64,000 nt of DNA from Linyphia triangularis (taxonomy: Eukaryota > Arthropoda > Arachnida > Araneae > Linyphiidae). A program made the position numbers and the translations under genes. The notes under the pieces were generated by a model. The model made no database searches and was not told the DNA's origin. It was given only the letters and a program-made list of their open reading frames with translations. Positions 9,472 through 22,192 of the stretch are shown here, in pieces (position 1 is the first letter of the stretch; the number at the start of each line of letters is the position of its first letter). Where the stretch lies: positions 27,048,623 to 27,112,622 of the forward strand of contig OZ021732.1 in the NCBI GenBank assembly GCA_963978545.1, in the 5' to 3' direction.

Positions 9472-12400
9472 GTTAGTAGAAGTTTCAGATTTATTAATAA
9501 TAACTTGATTATGATTATAAATATGCCGTGGTAATTATCCAAAAGAAAATTGAGTTTTACTCTTATCAAAAGAAATATCTAAATTGTTCCAACTTGAACG
9601 CACGAAAGAGCCTGAACGTAGTAATTGTATAGTGCATGAAGAAAAATATGATTAAACAAGCCAAATTAAATATGTAATTACCTAAATATATTTCCGCAAT
9701 AACAAATCTACAACAATTCAGCAAGTACCCAGATTTGGGTAAACTCCATGTACTTTGTGGTATATGAGAGGCTCAATAAAAATGTAAAGTTTGAAATAGA
9801 AATCTAGATATTTCTACCTACATAATCCTCAAATTTTCCAATAAGAATCACAAGAGCATTAAACTAGGCTGCCACCTACATCAAAATTTATGTAAATGTT
9901 TTTTATATTTTACTCTGGTAATTTTGAAAAACGAAATTTGTTTGTTTGTTTGTTTGTTTGTTTGTTTGTCATGAAAATACTGCTGATTAAAATTCGGCTG
10001 GGCTCCAATAATAAACTCTCAGCATACATAGGGTTACAAATACCTATCTGAAAATCAATTAATCTTAGTTATTCACAGTTCGGTTTTAATTTGCCTTCAT
10101 CAAATTTGAAAATAGAATAAAAAAGCATTAAGTACTGAAATTGTAGCCATTATAGACTTGTCGAAACGAAAAATATCAAGTTATTATCACATTTCAACCT
10201 ATTCAATTCAAAAATTCAAAATATATATTATAATCACTTTTAAATGTAAATTCAATGCTATTATCAAATATCATAAATAAATACACTTGGCTACGTTTGT
10301 GTAAGTGGGTTACTGAAGAAATTTTTCATGAAATCCATTTTTTGATGCATTGAAATGTTTTACTTCAAGTTATCAATTCTAGATTTACAAATGTCACTGA
10401 GTAACAGACAGACACATACTATTGCTGTAAATAAATCAGCGTACGTTTATTATACAAGATAAGCTCCTAAAGAAATAATGTTTTTATGCACTTCAACAAC
10501 TGCAGATTAAGTGAAAATTACGTCGCCGAAGATAACACACGAGTTGAGGGCAGGTTGCTATTTAAAACGTTGTTAGAGACTATAAATGACAATCACTGAT
10601 GCATTTCACAATGCTTCGGGCAAGCGCCATTTTGAGAATTGCCTTTCTTGACATAAAACACAACGTATAATCTTCGAAGAACAAAATGCAAATCAATAAT
10701 GTGTCATCTCGATTAAAAAGTATAACAAAACAGAAAACAGAACTTAAATGTTGTTTAATATGAAAAAATTCCATTTTCATCAAAAGGTATCATACAGATT
10801 CCACCTGACAATAGAAAACGTTGACACCATCAATAATCTTTTTGCAAAAACTAGAGGATCAATTATTTAAATTGGAGTTTTCCGAACTCAGTTCAAGAGA
10901 AAATATTCCGCTCACTAAAACACTTTCCGAAAAATGATCTCCTTCCTACGTTATTCCTTAAAGAAATCGAGAAAAGAGTCGTAGCATAACGTGATAATAC
11001 TAATAGTAATACTAATCGTCATCATCAAATAATACCTATGACAGTAAGCAATAATACGACTAAAAATGAAAACAAAAACAATAACTATGACTAAACTATA
11101 ATAATACAATGATAAAAAAACAATAACTATGAAAATAAACTATAATAACACTAACAATGACAACAAAAAACAATAATAAAAAAACAATACTGCATAACAT
11201 ATTTTAATCAAAGTCATTAATATAATAATTTGATTATTTTAAACAGTTATACTAATTATTACTATTATAATTAAACTATTTATATTAAGTCGAATAATTA
11301 AAAGAGTTTAACTACTGTTATTATAATAATTAAAATAATTATAATAATTATGCTAAATGTAATATTTACGATGATTAAATTAATTTAATAATCATAAGTA
11401 ATTATCAATTTTATTTATCTATATCAATTTTATATATCATAAGTAATTATCTTTTATAATTATCATGCTTATAACTATTATAATTATTTTAAGACTAAAC
11501 TAATTGTAATAGTTATAAATATGGTAATTATTAAAGTTATGGTAATTATAATAAATATGACAATTATAAAAATTATAATAAATCTGATATTATTAAAGTT
11601 ATGATAAATCTGATAATATTAAAAATTATAATAAATATATGCTAATAAAATACAATACAATGAGAAATTTATACAGACCATACTACAAACTGCTATTCCA
11701 AACACTCTGTTCTTGATATCGAAAATTAAAAGCCCAAAAGAATAGAAGCTATGTTAAATGTTTATTAGGGAAAATGTCAATTAACACGAAGAAAGGACAC
11801 AAATAGAGCTGTTCGATATTCTCTGAACTACAATTATCCTTCTAATTTATTAAATTATCCTTTCCAAATTACGGTTTATTATGTATAATAATTTTCATGC
11901 AATGCTTCTTTTGATCGGCGGAAGACTTCACAGTTATCTTATAATTTTATCAGATAATTATTTTACCCCTGAAAATCTTTTCATTAAGCTATAAGTCTAT
12001 ACAGCTGAGCGATTTTCAGTTGCATGCATGGGACATTTTGCGTGTAGAATGCGGCGGAATCTGCGGAGGTCTAATTAACCCCCTTATCCAATCGGGCTGA
12101 AAATTGGCAGGTAGATTCGATCTCGATGACAATGCATTTTATCAAATTTTGAGACTGTAACTGTCCTTCAACATCATTTTTATGGAATACTAATGAATCA
12201 TCTTGCCGTCATCTTATCGCGCTAAAATAGCACTCAACCGACCATTGAAGAAACTTTCCTGTTGCCAAATTTTTTTAATAAATAAAAAATAAATTTTTTT
12301 TAATCAGATTAAATAAATGATATTTGGTTGTGAGTGAATAATTTTTAATAAATAAATTTTAAAGCGTAGTTTGGCGGACATTTTGCTGATAGAAATGTTT

Positions 12401-12864
12401 TTGGTATTTGAAATTAGATCCAAACATCAACCACACGCTGCTTACAGAATCGGCGCCGTGTTAGCGAAGATAAAAATTGGCAATGTATATAAAGGATTTA
12501 TATTAAAAACATTGTTTTTATTGATTATATTTATTTCTACTCGTGAACAGATTAGAAATGTCACATTATGATGAATCTAGTAATTATGTTATATTACCCA
12601 GCATTGGTTAATGGAAAAGTTATATAGGAAGAAACAAATATTTTAACTTGGTCAAATCTACACTTGTAACAACTGAGGTAAGGGACACTGATGTATACCG
12701 TACGTTGGCGGGTTATAATTTTTATTATTATTATTAGTAGTAGTAGTATAAATTTGCGATTCATATTTGTTTACGAGTAGAAAAATTACCGCAATGTCCG
12801 GTATGTCAGCCCAGAGAATTCCCCACCTATTTTATTCTGAAGTCCTATTTCACCTTGTACCCAG
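9472..12864 (+). other. P450 intron 1 with AAT-rich low complexity
   Basis: It holds a (TTTG)n run at about 9938-9968 and a long AAT/ATT-rich stretch at 10980-11640. A copy of dispersed repeat R2 lies at 12050-12180. No exon-like segment is seen. Confidence 0.6.
12050..12180 (+). repeat. Dispersed repeat R2, copy A
   Basis: The block order CGGAGGTCTAATTAACCC, CAATCG-GCTGAAA, GATGACAATG, ATCAA-TTTTGAG recurs at 30715-30850 and partly at 30865-30960. It is too short and diverged to assign to a known class. Confidence 0.5.
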
Positions 12865-13074
12865 GTTCCCTTAAAACCATTGGACAATTCAACAAACCTT
12901 GGGACGCATTCTCGGTGTTAAGAAAACAATACGGTGACATCTTTGGCTTGACTCTGGGATCTCGTCGATGCGTTTTCCTCAGTAACATGAACCTCATCAA
13001 GGAAGTGCTCGTCGACAAATGCGACGATTTCGCCAACAGACCAGGATTTCTACGACACGATGAAATTTACAAGG
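12865..13074 (+). pseudogene. P450 exon 2
   Basis: It starts after ACCCAG and reads through KQYGDIFGLTLGSRRCVFL and a Lys-Glu-Val-Leu-Val segment to FANRPGFLRHDEIYKG, the helix A to B region of CYP2-type proteins. The donor G|GTGATA keeps phase 1. The exon expected next is not found. Confidence 0.75.
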
Positions 13075-13911
13075 GTGATAGAAATTATTGCAAGTTGTTT
13101 TACTAGAATGTTTCCACTTAAAATGAATTTTTATGTTCTTTTCCACCCAGAGCTATCAGCTAGAGGAGCTAGCATCATATTAAGCACAGCATCTTTGGAC
13201 ACTTTATACTTTAATTGTAGACTTTTTTTTTTATAGTTTCGTTATAAAAGCAGCCATAATAATCCTGCATAAAATACTTTAAAACTCCCTTTATGGCAAA
13301 ACTTCCACTTCTGTTCTTGCTGCAGTATTAATTAACGATTAAGCAGTACAAAATAGGTAAATATTCAGAGCACATAATAAGCTTGAATAAAGTTCAAAGA
13401 GAACATAACTAATCTCAAAACAAAATCCCTTAAAATTCACTAAAGAAAAAACTTTCCTTCAAACTTTCTACTTTGTAAGTTAAAAACTTTAAAAATAAAT
13501 TATCAGAGCCTGGAATTATCAAATGAACACTTTTGACACTATATTTTTGAATTTTTTTTATTTCTATATTGTTCGGACAACATTCACTTTTAGCACTCTA
13601 CCTTATTTTCAACAATAAACGATACAATTAACACTGTACCAATTGGTATTCAATCAGCTATATTTTCAGCTGACCAGTTTTAATTCTCTACGTTTTTCCC
13701 CGCTGATGGTGGAAATTTACGATACATATATAGATGGCACGTGTAGAAAAATTTAGCTTTTCTCTTAAGTATTTACAATTTCTACTCCAGAGGTTTTTGA
13801 ATGGAAAATTATTACCAAAATTTTTCACTTTCTTTCAGCCATCGCGTTTTGCAACTGAACAGAGAAACAAAAAACACGCAGAACAATATCGTACTCTTTC
13901 TTTCACCCCAG

Positions 13912-14633
13912 ACTTTCCACGTATGATGGCAGTCGCTTGAACACAATCATCCAGTCTGAACTTCAAAGACTGGTGTCTTTTTTAATACAGCTCCAAAACC
14001 AAACTTAAGAAGCCCGATCCTTCCTCAATCTGACCCTTGCCAACATCTTCTACAAGTTCATCTACAGCAAGCGATATTCGTACAGAGACACCGACTTTCA
14101 GAAAGTGGTCCAAAGCTACGACTCGTGTTTCAGGAAATTATTTCAAGGATTCGCCGTCGACTTCCTTCCATGGCTGAAGGTCTTCAACGAGCATAAGCTA
14201 AAGGAATTGACAAATCTCGCAGGAGATATCTGGAAGATCACAGATGCCGTGTTTGAAGAACACGAGGAAACTATTGATCACAATAATCCGACGGACTTAG
14301 TGGACTTGTATCTGAGTTACATTAAAAACCACGAAAGAAAAGATGAATCATCACTGACGCTCCTTGATGTGAAAGCCGTTATTGCAGAGTTTATTGGTGG
14401 TCACACACCTGTTGGGAATATGTGGCTGTGGGGTCTGTACTAGGTGACTGCTAATCCTGAAGTTGAAGCCAGCATTAGGGAAGAGGTTATCAGGGTAACA
14501 GGAGGCAATAAAGCACCTATCTTGCAAGATCGAGAGAGTATGCTTTATACAGAAGCAGCCGTACTAGAAATACTAAGACTCGTTATATCTCCTCTCATAC
14601 CACATATGGCAGTCAAAGACACAAGCATAAATG
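13912..14633 (+). pseudogene. P450 central exon with frame change and TAG stop
   Basis: It starts after a pyrimidine tract and CAG at 13909-13911. The early part, ...RLNTIIQSELQRLV, is in one frame, then the frame changes near 14000-14020 to FLNLTLANIFYKFIYSKRY, a conserved CYP2-clan segment. It continues through the I helix (FIGGHTPVGNMWLW), a TAG at 14441-14443, and the J/K helices with the EILR motif. The donor is G|GTAAAT. A Leu codon (TTG) to TAG change would explain the stop. Confidence 0.75.
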
Positions 14634-14686
14634 GTAAATATAAAAATAAAATTTTTAAACATTTTTTAATTGATTTCGGCCATGTA

Positions 14687-16393
14687 CAGTACCCCCAAAA
14701 AAATATCAGAACGATGGCTATATCTTTTGTTCTAATTGTTGAAATAACAAACAAAAGGTACCGTTGTAAATCGTGGAAGGTTTTTAATAATTGTATGTAG
14801 TTTTTTTTATCATGAGGGGTCATCTACATATTAAAACAGAACCAAACTTTAAAAAGTTCAATAGCAACCTCATAATATTATTCCATATTTGGATTCAGCA
14901 TTAAAAAAGAATGCGAAATACAAAAATTCGTAATTTTCTAATGAATGGTTTGTAATTTAAATGATAAAACGAAAATGATAAATTAATGTTAAATAAAAAA
15001 GTTGGTTTTTTGGCCATAAATACTTAAATATTTGATATATTTCAGTAATTTTTTTTTCAAAAGATAGTTTGTAAATGGCCAAACATAAATAGCAATCAAC
15101 TTTTGCATCAATTTCTTTTTTAATAATTAATTATTAATTAATAAAACAATTAAAAAAAAATTTGAATAGAAACATATATTTTTTTTTTGCTGTCATTAGA
15201 TTCACCATGGTCTGAAACCCCACCACAATTTTTTTCTTTTCATTTTGACTTTTAGTTCTCGATTTTTTAGCGAAAATGTAAAAAACGCTCACTTTAAGGG
15301 ACGGTATAGTAGAAGACTTTTGAAAACTATCAAAGATTAATTCAAGGTAAACTAGAGGTGTGGAAAATCGCACAACGTTCAATTATCGTAAAATAGGGTG
15401 AATAGGAACAGCGGGGTGAATCGGAACATAATTTCTTGAGATTACAAAAAAAAAAAAATTATTTTATACAAACAAAGCAGTTTTATATTTTGTATGTATA
15501 TTTTTAATCTGTCTAACGTGTTTGGAATCATGGAACATATGTTTTGTGTGGTTTTCAACAGTGTCCTTTTTTTTTGAAAAAAATTTACTTCCTTAAATTA
15601 CATTTATTTAAAACCACATTTTTTAAGCAATTTCAATAAGTTATCCTTTAAAAATTTTACTGAATCAGGTGATTTTTTCATTTTATAAATAATTTCCACG
15701 ATCAAGTTACATTTGTGTTTACAGTGAAATGTTTCTGTAAAATAATCACACTTTGCTGAATGCTGTTTACTAATGCCTCATTTTATATTTATTAATTTTC
15801 TAATTATCAGTTATACTTCTGCAATTACAGTTTTCGATATTTTATTTATTTCGTGTGAAGAATGCACATCTTTAACGTTGTAAATAAATTATGTTACTTT
15901 TGCGTTTACTTGCTATTTTTGTATTAATCTTAAACATGTCACTATAAATCCAAATACTTTCTATGCAATTTTAGAATATTTGTATTTTATAACGTCGTGA
16001 AACGCCACGCTGACCGTTCGATTTCTCCCTCTGTGAAGTAGAACCTTAAAAATACCTTTCGTTTTATGGAAATTCTGCCTGAAGATCGGTCAAAAAATGG
16101 TCGAAACATTTTCGCTCATAAGTGACGTGTTTTTCAACATTGAAATTTGGTATATAGAGTAAATGATGTATTCTGAATCGAATGAAATGATAAAAAATAA
16201 GGGTTCGTATTGAAATTTTCGAAGATAGCGTTACTTTTACTTAGTAAACGGTCCCTCAAGAAAAAGAAATTGCATCAGATATATAGAAAATCGTATGCAA
16301 AACATTTTGGTGCAAACCGTAAGATTCTACGATAATTAGAACCGAAGATATAGCCATCGTTCTGGGGGTTTTTTTTGGGGGGGGGGGGTACTG
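14687..16393. mobile_element. Tc1/mariner-like element, 1.7 kb, non-coding
   Basis: Inverted terminal repeats of about 55 bp start CAGTACCCCC and include AACGATGGCTATATCTT in both arms (14687-14740 and 16340-16393). The ends are flanked by TA on both sides (14685-14686, 16394-16395), the classic target duplication of this superfamily. The interior is AT-rich and shows no transposase frame, so the copy is a decayed or non-autonomous element. It sits in a P450 intron. Confidence 0.72.
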
Positions 16394-16795
16394 TACCAGC
16401 AACTGACCTTTCAATATAATTTTAAAATACCACAATTTCAATTTAGCAGCACTAAAATATATTAGCAAGAATTGTTCAATACTCGAGCTAATATTAAATA
16501 CCAATGTTCGGCTGGTTTTGATTAATAAAACGGAAAGCGTAAAGTTAGTAATTTATAATTACTAGGTAGTGGTTTTTCTCTTTGTCATGAATCGAGATCG
16601 TTTTTTAATATTAGGTTTTAAAATAAAATGAAATAAAATAAACTTTGTAATTGGTACGCCGAACATTGGTATTTAATAATAGCTCGAGTTCCAACGTTCT
16701 ACATAAAAAGTAAACTCATCCAGTTGCAAATGTAAGAAATTATATTAAGGCATGTCTCAGTAAAGAAATATTCATAATTCAAGTTCAAAATGGTT

Positions 16796-16820
16796 TTTTT
16801 TTTTTTTTTTTTTTTTTTTA
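16796..16820. repeat. Poly(T) run
   Basis: A mononucleotide T tract in the P450 intron, possibly the tail of a minus-strand retroposon. No adjoining SINE or LINE body is recognised. Confidence 0.7.
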
Positions 16821-16960
16821 GAAATACATACTATCCTTACAAGTGCTTTCAATTCTAATAATAATATTAATAAACTGACTATAAAAATAAGGAAGTCATT
16901 TTGCAGGTAAATTTTAAACAATTTGTTTAAAAACTTTGTCTCATTTTTAATGAAAATTCA

Positions 16961-17030
16961 GAAAGTTATTTTTAAAAAAAGTTATTTTTAAAAAAAGTTA
17001 TTTTTAAAGAAAGTTATTTTTAAAAGTTTT
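16961..17030. repeat. 17-bp tandem repeat, about four copies
   Basis: The unit AAAGTTATTTTTAAAAA is repeated head to tail with small changes. Confidence 0.7.
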
Positions 17031-18404
17031 CTGCCTAAATTTTAACAGCACCACTAATGGGCACATCATATGGCTGTATTTAAAACTTTGTTCATTTTAA
17101 TATACATCAAAATATAAATCTAAATAAATATTTATAAAAGGATAGCTAAATTAAATACTGGTCCGCGATTGTAAATTAATGTAACTAATTTTAAGGAAAT
17201 TGCGGCATTTTTGTGTTCGAAATAGATATTTCTCCTATAAAACAAAAAATCTATACATATATGCTTAAAATTTATATAAAGTACAAATAATAATAATTAA
17301 TAAAACTTTTGTAGTTCATTTATTAAAGCATTAAACATGGTTTTAACATGAAACATATTAAAAAATTAAATATTTGGGAACATTTTAATTGTCATTCAGC
17401 GAACAGTGAATAGAAATATAAAAACTTTTATAGCATCAAATATTTTAAGCCTGGCATGAATATAGCGTGAAACGAAATACCCATACGCTAAAACATATAA
17501 AAAAAATTTAAAATTATATTAAAGTATCCTGCAAAATGGCTTTAAAATTATTATAATAAATATAACGATTATAGTGGGAATAAAAATTTATTTCTTAGGA
17601 TTGCATGCCAATTGCAGCAATTTAAAATTGAAAACGAATTTTAAACGTTATTTTAATTTAGACATATTCATATTAATATTATTTTATACACTTGTCACTA
17701 GGTAGTTGAATTTTTTTTAAAGTTTTTGGTATTGTTTGCCATGTGCACCTAAGAAACACAAAACAATAATACTTACCAATATGTTCGACAGGTCATTTGT
17801 AAGCATTTCCAATCAATTTATTTCATTTTCGTCAACCAGCAATTTTAAAACGCAGTGTTAAAGGCACTCTCTAAATCATAACATTTAGAAAAGCATTTAC
17901 ATAGTTACTTAGTTATTGTAGAAGTTATTGTCAAAGTGTTTATAACTTACAAACACTGTGAAAATTTTATATAAAAAAAAAAATCGAAAACGGTAAGGAA
18001 TTTAAGCAAGAAAAGACGTCTTTAATATTTTTTTCATTTCATCTCCATTTATTTATGCCACTATTTTTTCAAATTATTCATTACTATTTTTTCTCTCCAT
18101 ATTTTCTCTCTTTAATAACCAGAAATCGAAGCTGATCACTATCGAACAAAAGTTTTGAATATTTAATTCTGACAGGTTTTCGTGCTTTTAAAATTAAACA
18201 ATTAGCTTGTTCCTTGAATCTTAATTGCATGTTAACAAATACTGGACATGGCGGACCAAATATTTAAACTGAATATACGGTTTAATTTTGTTGAAGATAG
18301 AGGTAAATAGTTATGTAACTTTATTTTGTACATTTAAGAATAACAAACTGCTTACCAAGTTTAGTTTCTGTTTTGAACATTGAAGTAATCTTTTTTGATT
18401 TTAG

Positions 18405-18534
18405 GCTATGAAGTCACAAAAGGTACAATGATTATGTTTAATACTTATGACATGAACTTGGATCCCTCTCTGTGGACTGAACCAAAAAAATTCTTACCTC
18501 AATTCATAATCGATTCGGTGTTTGAAATCAATCG
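18405..18534 (+). pseudogene. P450 exon (meander region), donor lost
   Basis: After TTTTAG the exon reads GYEVTKGTMIMFNTYDMNL then DPSLWTEPKKFLP, the beta-1/PERF approach of CYP2-type proteins. By frame it should end after AATCG, to join FLNSSG in the last exon, but the following bases are AATTTT, so no GT donor exists at that point. Confidence 0.7.
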
Positions 18535-19672
18535 AATTTTAACAGTCAAGGACTTCCATGTTTATATCTGTCCCCTTCTAATTACCTCCTGTAATTGTTG
18601 AGGGAAGTAAATTTATAAAGTAATAGATAAACACAGGAAATTTGTAATCACTTTCAAAAACTGATTTTGATACCCACGATATACTGGGTAAAATTCCGTT
18701 TGGAAGCCAAAGTTAGAATAAATTAGCATAATTTCTAATCTTTTGCTTCATATCTTCAGTGACTACTGAAATATGTTTAATTTGTGTCTTTAAAATGAGT
18801 TTATAATAAATGTCTGTTTTTACAAAATTCAGCAAGTGTTTTAATAGAAATAGTTAGGAGATATTGATAAGTGTCATGCAAAAAATATGTCCTTATGCGA
18901 TATGCAAATTAATTCTGACGTCTTTCACAACAGTCTCGCAAAAAAATTTCAAAACTGAAGCGTAAGCAAGCATTAGGAAGACAAAATAGCAACAACTGTT
19001 TAATTCTAACTTGTAGATGATCATCTTAAAATGGAAGTTCCTAAAGCTCTTCGTGAGTTTTTGATTCAGTTACGAAATGATGAATTATCTATGAAAAAAA
19101 AAATTGGAATTTTTTTTTAATAAATCGAAGTCTAGAGTACAATTATTACTGAAGACACCGTGACCTTCAAACTTTTGAGGATAGAGATCGATATGGAAAA
19201 CCTTTAAAGTTAGACCACTTGCATCAAGTGTAATGTTCAAGATAGTGCCAAATCTTGAACATCATTCCAAATAGACGATTTTGATTTTTTTTTTAATTTA
19301 CATGTCAAAACTATTACAAAACATATTTTTTAACCCTCCGTCCTTTACTGCATTTCAAATTTAAAACTCTTCATCAACAATTCAACTTCCAGCATATTTT
19401 ACCCAATACAGGGTGTGATTGACTAAGATCCATAGCAACGGCAAGTGTACAACGGTCCACATCGGGATTAAACAGTATCGAGCCGATATTTTCCTGCGTA
19501 TTGTGCTACTGGGGATCTTTAAAGAGTTACTTTTCCATTTTTGTTAATTTCACCTTCTCGTGCTTAACTTTGGGAAGCGAAACAATAATAATGATTAAAC
19601 TAGACTATCTGTTGAGCATACATAGAATAATAACCTTAATTTCTTTCTGATTAACCACTTCTCTCGTCTCAG
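18535..19672 (+). other. Last P450 intron
   Basis: AT-rich with no exon-like segment. It contains copy B of dispersed repeat R1 at 19320-19520. Confidence 0.5.
19320..19520 (+). repeat. Dispersed repeat R1, copy B (without the SINE)
   Basis: It shares with 1155-1560 the blocks CCCTCCG, TTAAAACTCTTCATCAAC, CATATTTTACCCAA, ACTAAGATCCATAGCAACGG and GTCCACATCGGGATT. It lacks the tRNA-derived insert and so records the empty site. Confidence 0.6.
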
Positions 19673-19913
19673 GTTCTTGAACAGTTCGGGGAGTGTTTCC
19701 AAACCCAGTCACTTCATCCCGTTCGGAACTGGCAAGAGATCATGCATCGGAGAGGGACTCGTTAAGACATTATTCCTTGGTCTGGCTACCTTGATCCAAA
19801 ACTTCGAGATTACTCCTCCAGAAGGATTCCCGGAACCGGACATGCAGGACATTCCCGGACTCATCGTGCCCCGAAAAGAGCTACTTTTAGTCTTCAGGCG
19901 ATTGCACCAGTAA
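19673..19913 (+). pseudogene. P450 last exon (haem-binding loop)
   Basis: After TCTCAG the frame reads FLNSSGSVSKPSHFIPFG and continues through the haem loop FGTGKRSCIG (19722-19751), matching FxxGxRxCxG with Cys as the axial ligand. It then runs to the conserved C-terminal beta region (GLIVPRKELLLVF) and TAA at 19911-19913. This exon alone is undamaged. Confidence 0.85.
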
Positions 19914-19969
19914 TAGTTCATGGCGATTCTCAAGTCTTCAGATTCTGGATCAATTTATCAATTACCTAG

Positions 19970-19975
19970 AATAAA
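19970..19975 (+). promoter_or_regulatory. Poly(A) signal AATAAA of the P450 gene
   Basis: The hexamer lies 57 bases after the stop codon, a normal distance for a short 3' UTR. Confidence 0.5.
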
Positions 19976-20224
19976 AAGAACGTGTCTCGTTTTTTTCTGA
20001 AAATCTGATTTTGTTACAATCGAAAAGAAATCCCTATCATCATATAACTAATTTGAATATTTTTGCGTCTGAATATTACGCACTCTATTGTGGAGTAATA
20101 CAATTAAAAATTAATAATATTAAGTATACCAGAGTGTATGAAAATTAACAAGTTTTATGAAAAAGAATGCACAAAGCTGACTTACTGAGTAATTCAATTT
20201 AGGCCATTGTTATCAAGGATTTTA

Positions 20225-20310
20225 CAAGCGGTCAATCATACGCGCATGACACGCAATCATACGCATGACGGCGTCAATCATAGCATGACACGCGATCATA
20301 CATACACGAT
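20225..20310. repeat. Degenerate minisatellite, TCAATCATACGCATGACACG unit
   Basis: About four imperfect copies of a roughly 20-bp unit with alternating CAATCATACG and CATGACACG blocks. It is GC-richer than its surroundings. Confidence 0.6.
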
Positions 20311-20336
20311 ATTTTTGCATTTTTCTTAAAAAGGAA

Positions 20337-21185
20337 ATCCTAGTAAAGCTCATTCCCTATACTCGCTATGTTACAATCTTCTAGCCCAGTGCATTTAGAA
20401 ACTACTTCCTTCAAAACTTTGAATATAGTTAGTAGATACAAAAAAGATCACTTAATGAGATGACATAAATTGTTTTCATTTAATGTTTATCTATCATAAA
20501 TGAAAATTAAAACACCAAAGACAAAGACATATATTGCTCCAACTGCATATACAGTTGCCAGGGTGGCCACAAAAGTCAGGAAAAAAGCTCCCTGATAATT
20601 CCCTGACAGATTTCTAAGAAATTCCCTGATTTTACGGTAAACTTTTTTTCAAATTTCCCCAATTTTTCTAGATGTGTAGACACCTTGATCAAATAGAACA
20701 TGTATGCTATAGAGATAACATGCCAATTTTTTTAAAAATAGCTTTGGTGGTAATGATAAGTTTAAAGTATTCCGTTACATTAAACTTCTAACGATTACTG
20801 CAATAAATCTTCAGGTAAGTGGCGTCTAAAATACGTAGGAACGGCAAAACATGCCTGAAAATTTCCCTGATTTTCATGAAATTTTAAAAAGTTCCCAGAC
20901 ATTTCCCTGATTTTTTCAAGAATCAAAAAGCTCTCTGACATTTCCCTGATTTCCAGATTTTCCAGGTTCTGTGGCCACTTTGACTAACGTAAGGATTTCA
21001 CACATTAAATAAAATACATTAGACGCTATTTTCGAGTTTTTAATTTATGTCATTTCGTTAAGTGATCATATTCGTACCTTCTCATCAGAATGCCAAGCTT
21101 TTATACAAAGTATTTTCTAAATGCACTGGGATAGAAAATTGTAACATAGCCAGTATAAGGAATGATACTTACTAAGACTACCTCT
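20337..21185. mobile_element. Fold-back/MITE element with inverted repeats of about 170 bp
   Basis: The left arm (about 20337-20500) and the reverse complement of the right arm (about 21010-21185) share blocks such as CTATGTTACAAT, CCCAGTGCATTTAGAAA, GATCACTTAA and GACATAAATT in the same order. The central part is occupied by a second inverted-repeat element (20559-20982). No coding capacity is seen, so it is non-autonomous, class unassigned. Confidence 0.65.
20559..20982. mobile_element. Nested inverted-repeat element with GGTGGCCAC ends
   Basis: The ends read CAGGGTGGCCACA and, inverted, a diverged copy around TGTGGCCAC. The interior repeats the phrase TTTCCCTGATTTT about five times. A target duplication could not be defined. 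Confidence 0.6.
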
Positions 21186-21268
21186 TGAATCAGCATGTAA
21201 ATTTAGGTCAACATACGTTGACAAATCAAGGTCAAATTACTGAACGATTACCACACTATCTACATCTG

Positions 21269-21305
<37 letters not shown>

Positions 21306-21886
21306 AATTCGCTATCAGCCTTTCTTTCAGAAATATGTAAGGTCAAACAAATTCAAGCTTTTTCTCAAGATCGTTCAAAGATCCACTGATAAGGCTTGGA
21401 AAGGAAATACATTAACTAGATTTATTTTCGTTAATTTTCAACTTAACCGGTTATTTTTATTCCAAAGCATTTTTTTATTGACTTTGTTTATCTATTATTA
21501 AACACGATTTCTGGTTTCTTGACAAGTTACTTCAATAACAAAATATTTATTCTCTTTCCTCTTATATACAAGAGCCAGTGGTGTAGTGTAAAATAAACAG
21601 GTAAGGGGAACGCTACTCTAGTAAAAGTATTTCACTGTAAAAACTGGCAAAAAATGTTTTTTATAAAACTTATCCTCATTCGATTTAAAATGTGGTTAAC
21701 TTTGAGTATTTTTTAGAATTCTAGTCCTGAAAAGGGGAAAAAAATTGCAAAATCTAATTTTTTGTGTGTTTGTTTAATCAAAACTTAAAAAGATAAATGA
21801 CACGGGAACAGGCAGCACGATTTTAAAGAAATTTCGTATATTGCTAACTAACCTAAAAACTAAACTTTACAGCACATAAAATAGGC

Positions 21887-21890
<4 letters not shown>
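21186..21890. other. AT-rich spacer with a poly(A) run
   Basis: A run of about 31 A bases ends at 21300. No gene is recognised. Confidence 0.5.

Positions 21891-21930
<40 letters not shown>
21891..21930. repeat. (TA)n microsatellite at the Helitron 3' edge
   Basis: About 20 TA dinucleotides directly abut the element end that begins CTTGCAGACC on the plus strand. Confidence 0.85.
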
Positions 21931-21931
<1 letters not shown>

Positions 21932-22192
21932 TTGCAGACCCGACAGACGTTGTCCTGTACACACGTCGTTAATTCGAAAATTTCAAACATTCTTCAATAA
22001 GCTGTAACAATCTGGACTGTTTTGATGAAAATTATTATTCAAGAGTTATTTTAATATCTAACGTCATTACATGTACACTTATACAAATTCGACCGATCGG
22101 TAGCATGTGAGTATATACTGTGTGTGTAAGTATGCATATACTGTATGAGTGAAGTGAAATGTAGAAGCTGTGTTAACTAAAAAGATGCATCT

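Larger units (their letters stand above)
9312..19913 (+). pseudogene. Cytochrome P450 gene (CYP2-clan type), inactivated
   Basis: P450s of this type are ER-anchored haem monooxygenases acting on xenobiotics or endogenous lipids. Recognised exons: 9312-9471 (membrane anchor and Pro-rich hinge), 12865-13074, 13912-14633 (central helices, I and K helices), 18405-about 18534, and 19673-19913 (haem loop FGTGKRSCIG, stop TAA). Lesions: the exon expected after 13074, carrying the helix-C Trp/Arg segment, is not found; a frame change lies near 14000-14020; an in-frame TAG at 14441-14443 interrupts the I-helix region between GLY and VTANPEVE; and the donor after the fourth recognised exon is missing (AATCG is followed by AATTTT, not GT). 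The I-helix GGHTPV lacks the usual acidic residue. The haem cysteine and the K-helix EILR are intact, so decay is probably fairly recent. Rescue by alternative splicing seems unlikely with this many lesions. Confidence 0.8.

Noticed and set aside
13138..13230. The missing helix-C exon of the P450 gene
   Set aside because: The segment after CACCCAG lacks the conserved Trp and Arg residues and soon loses an open frame.
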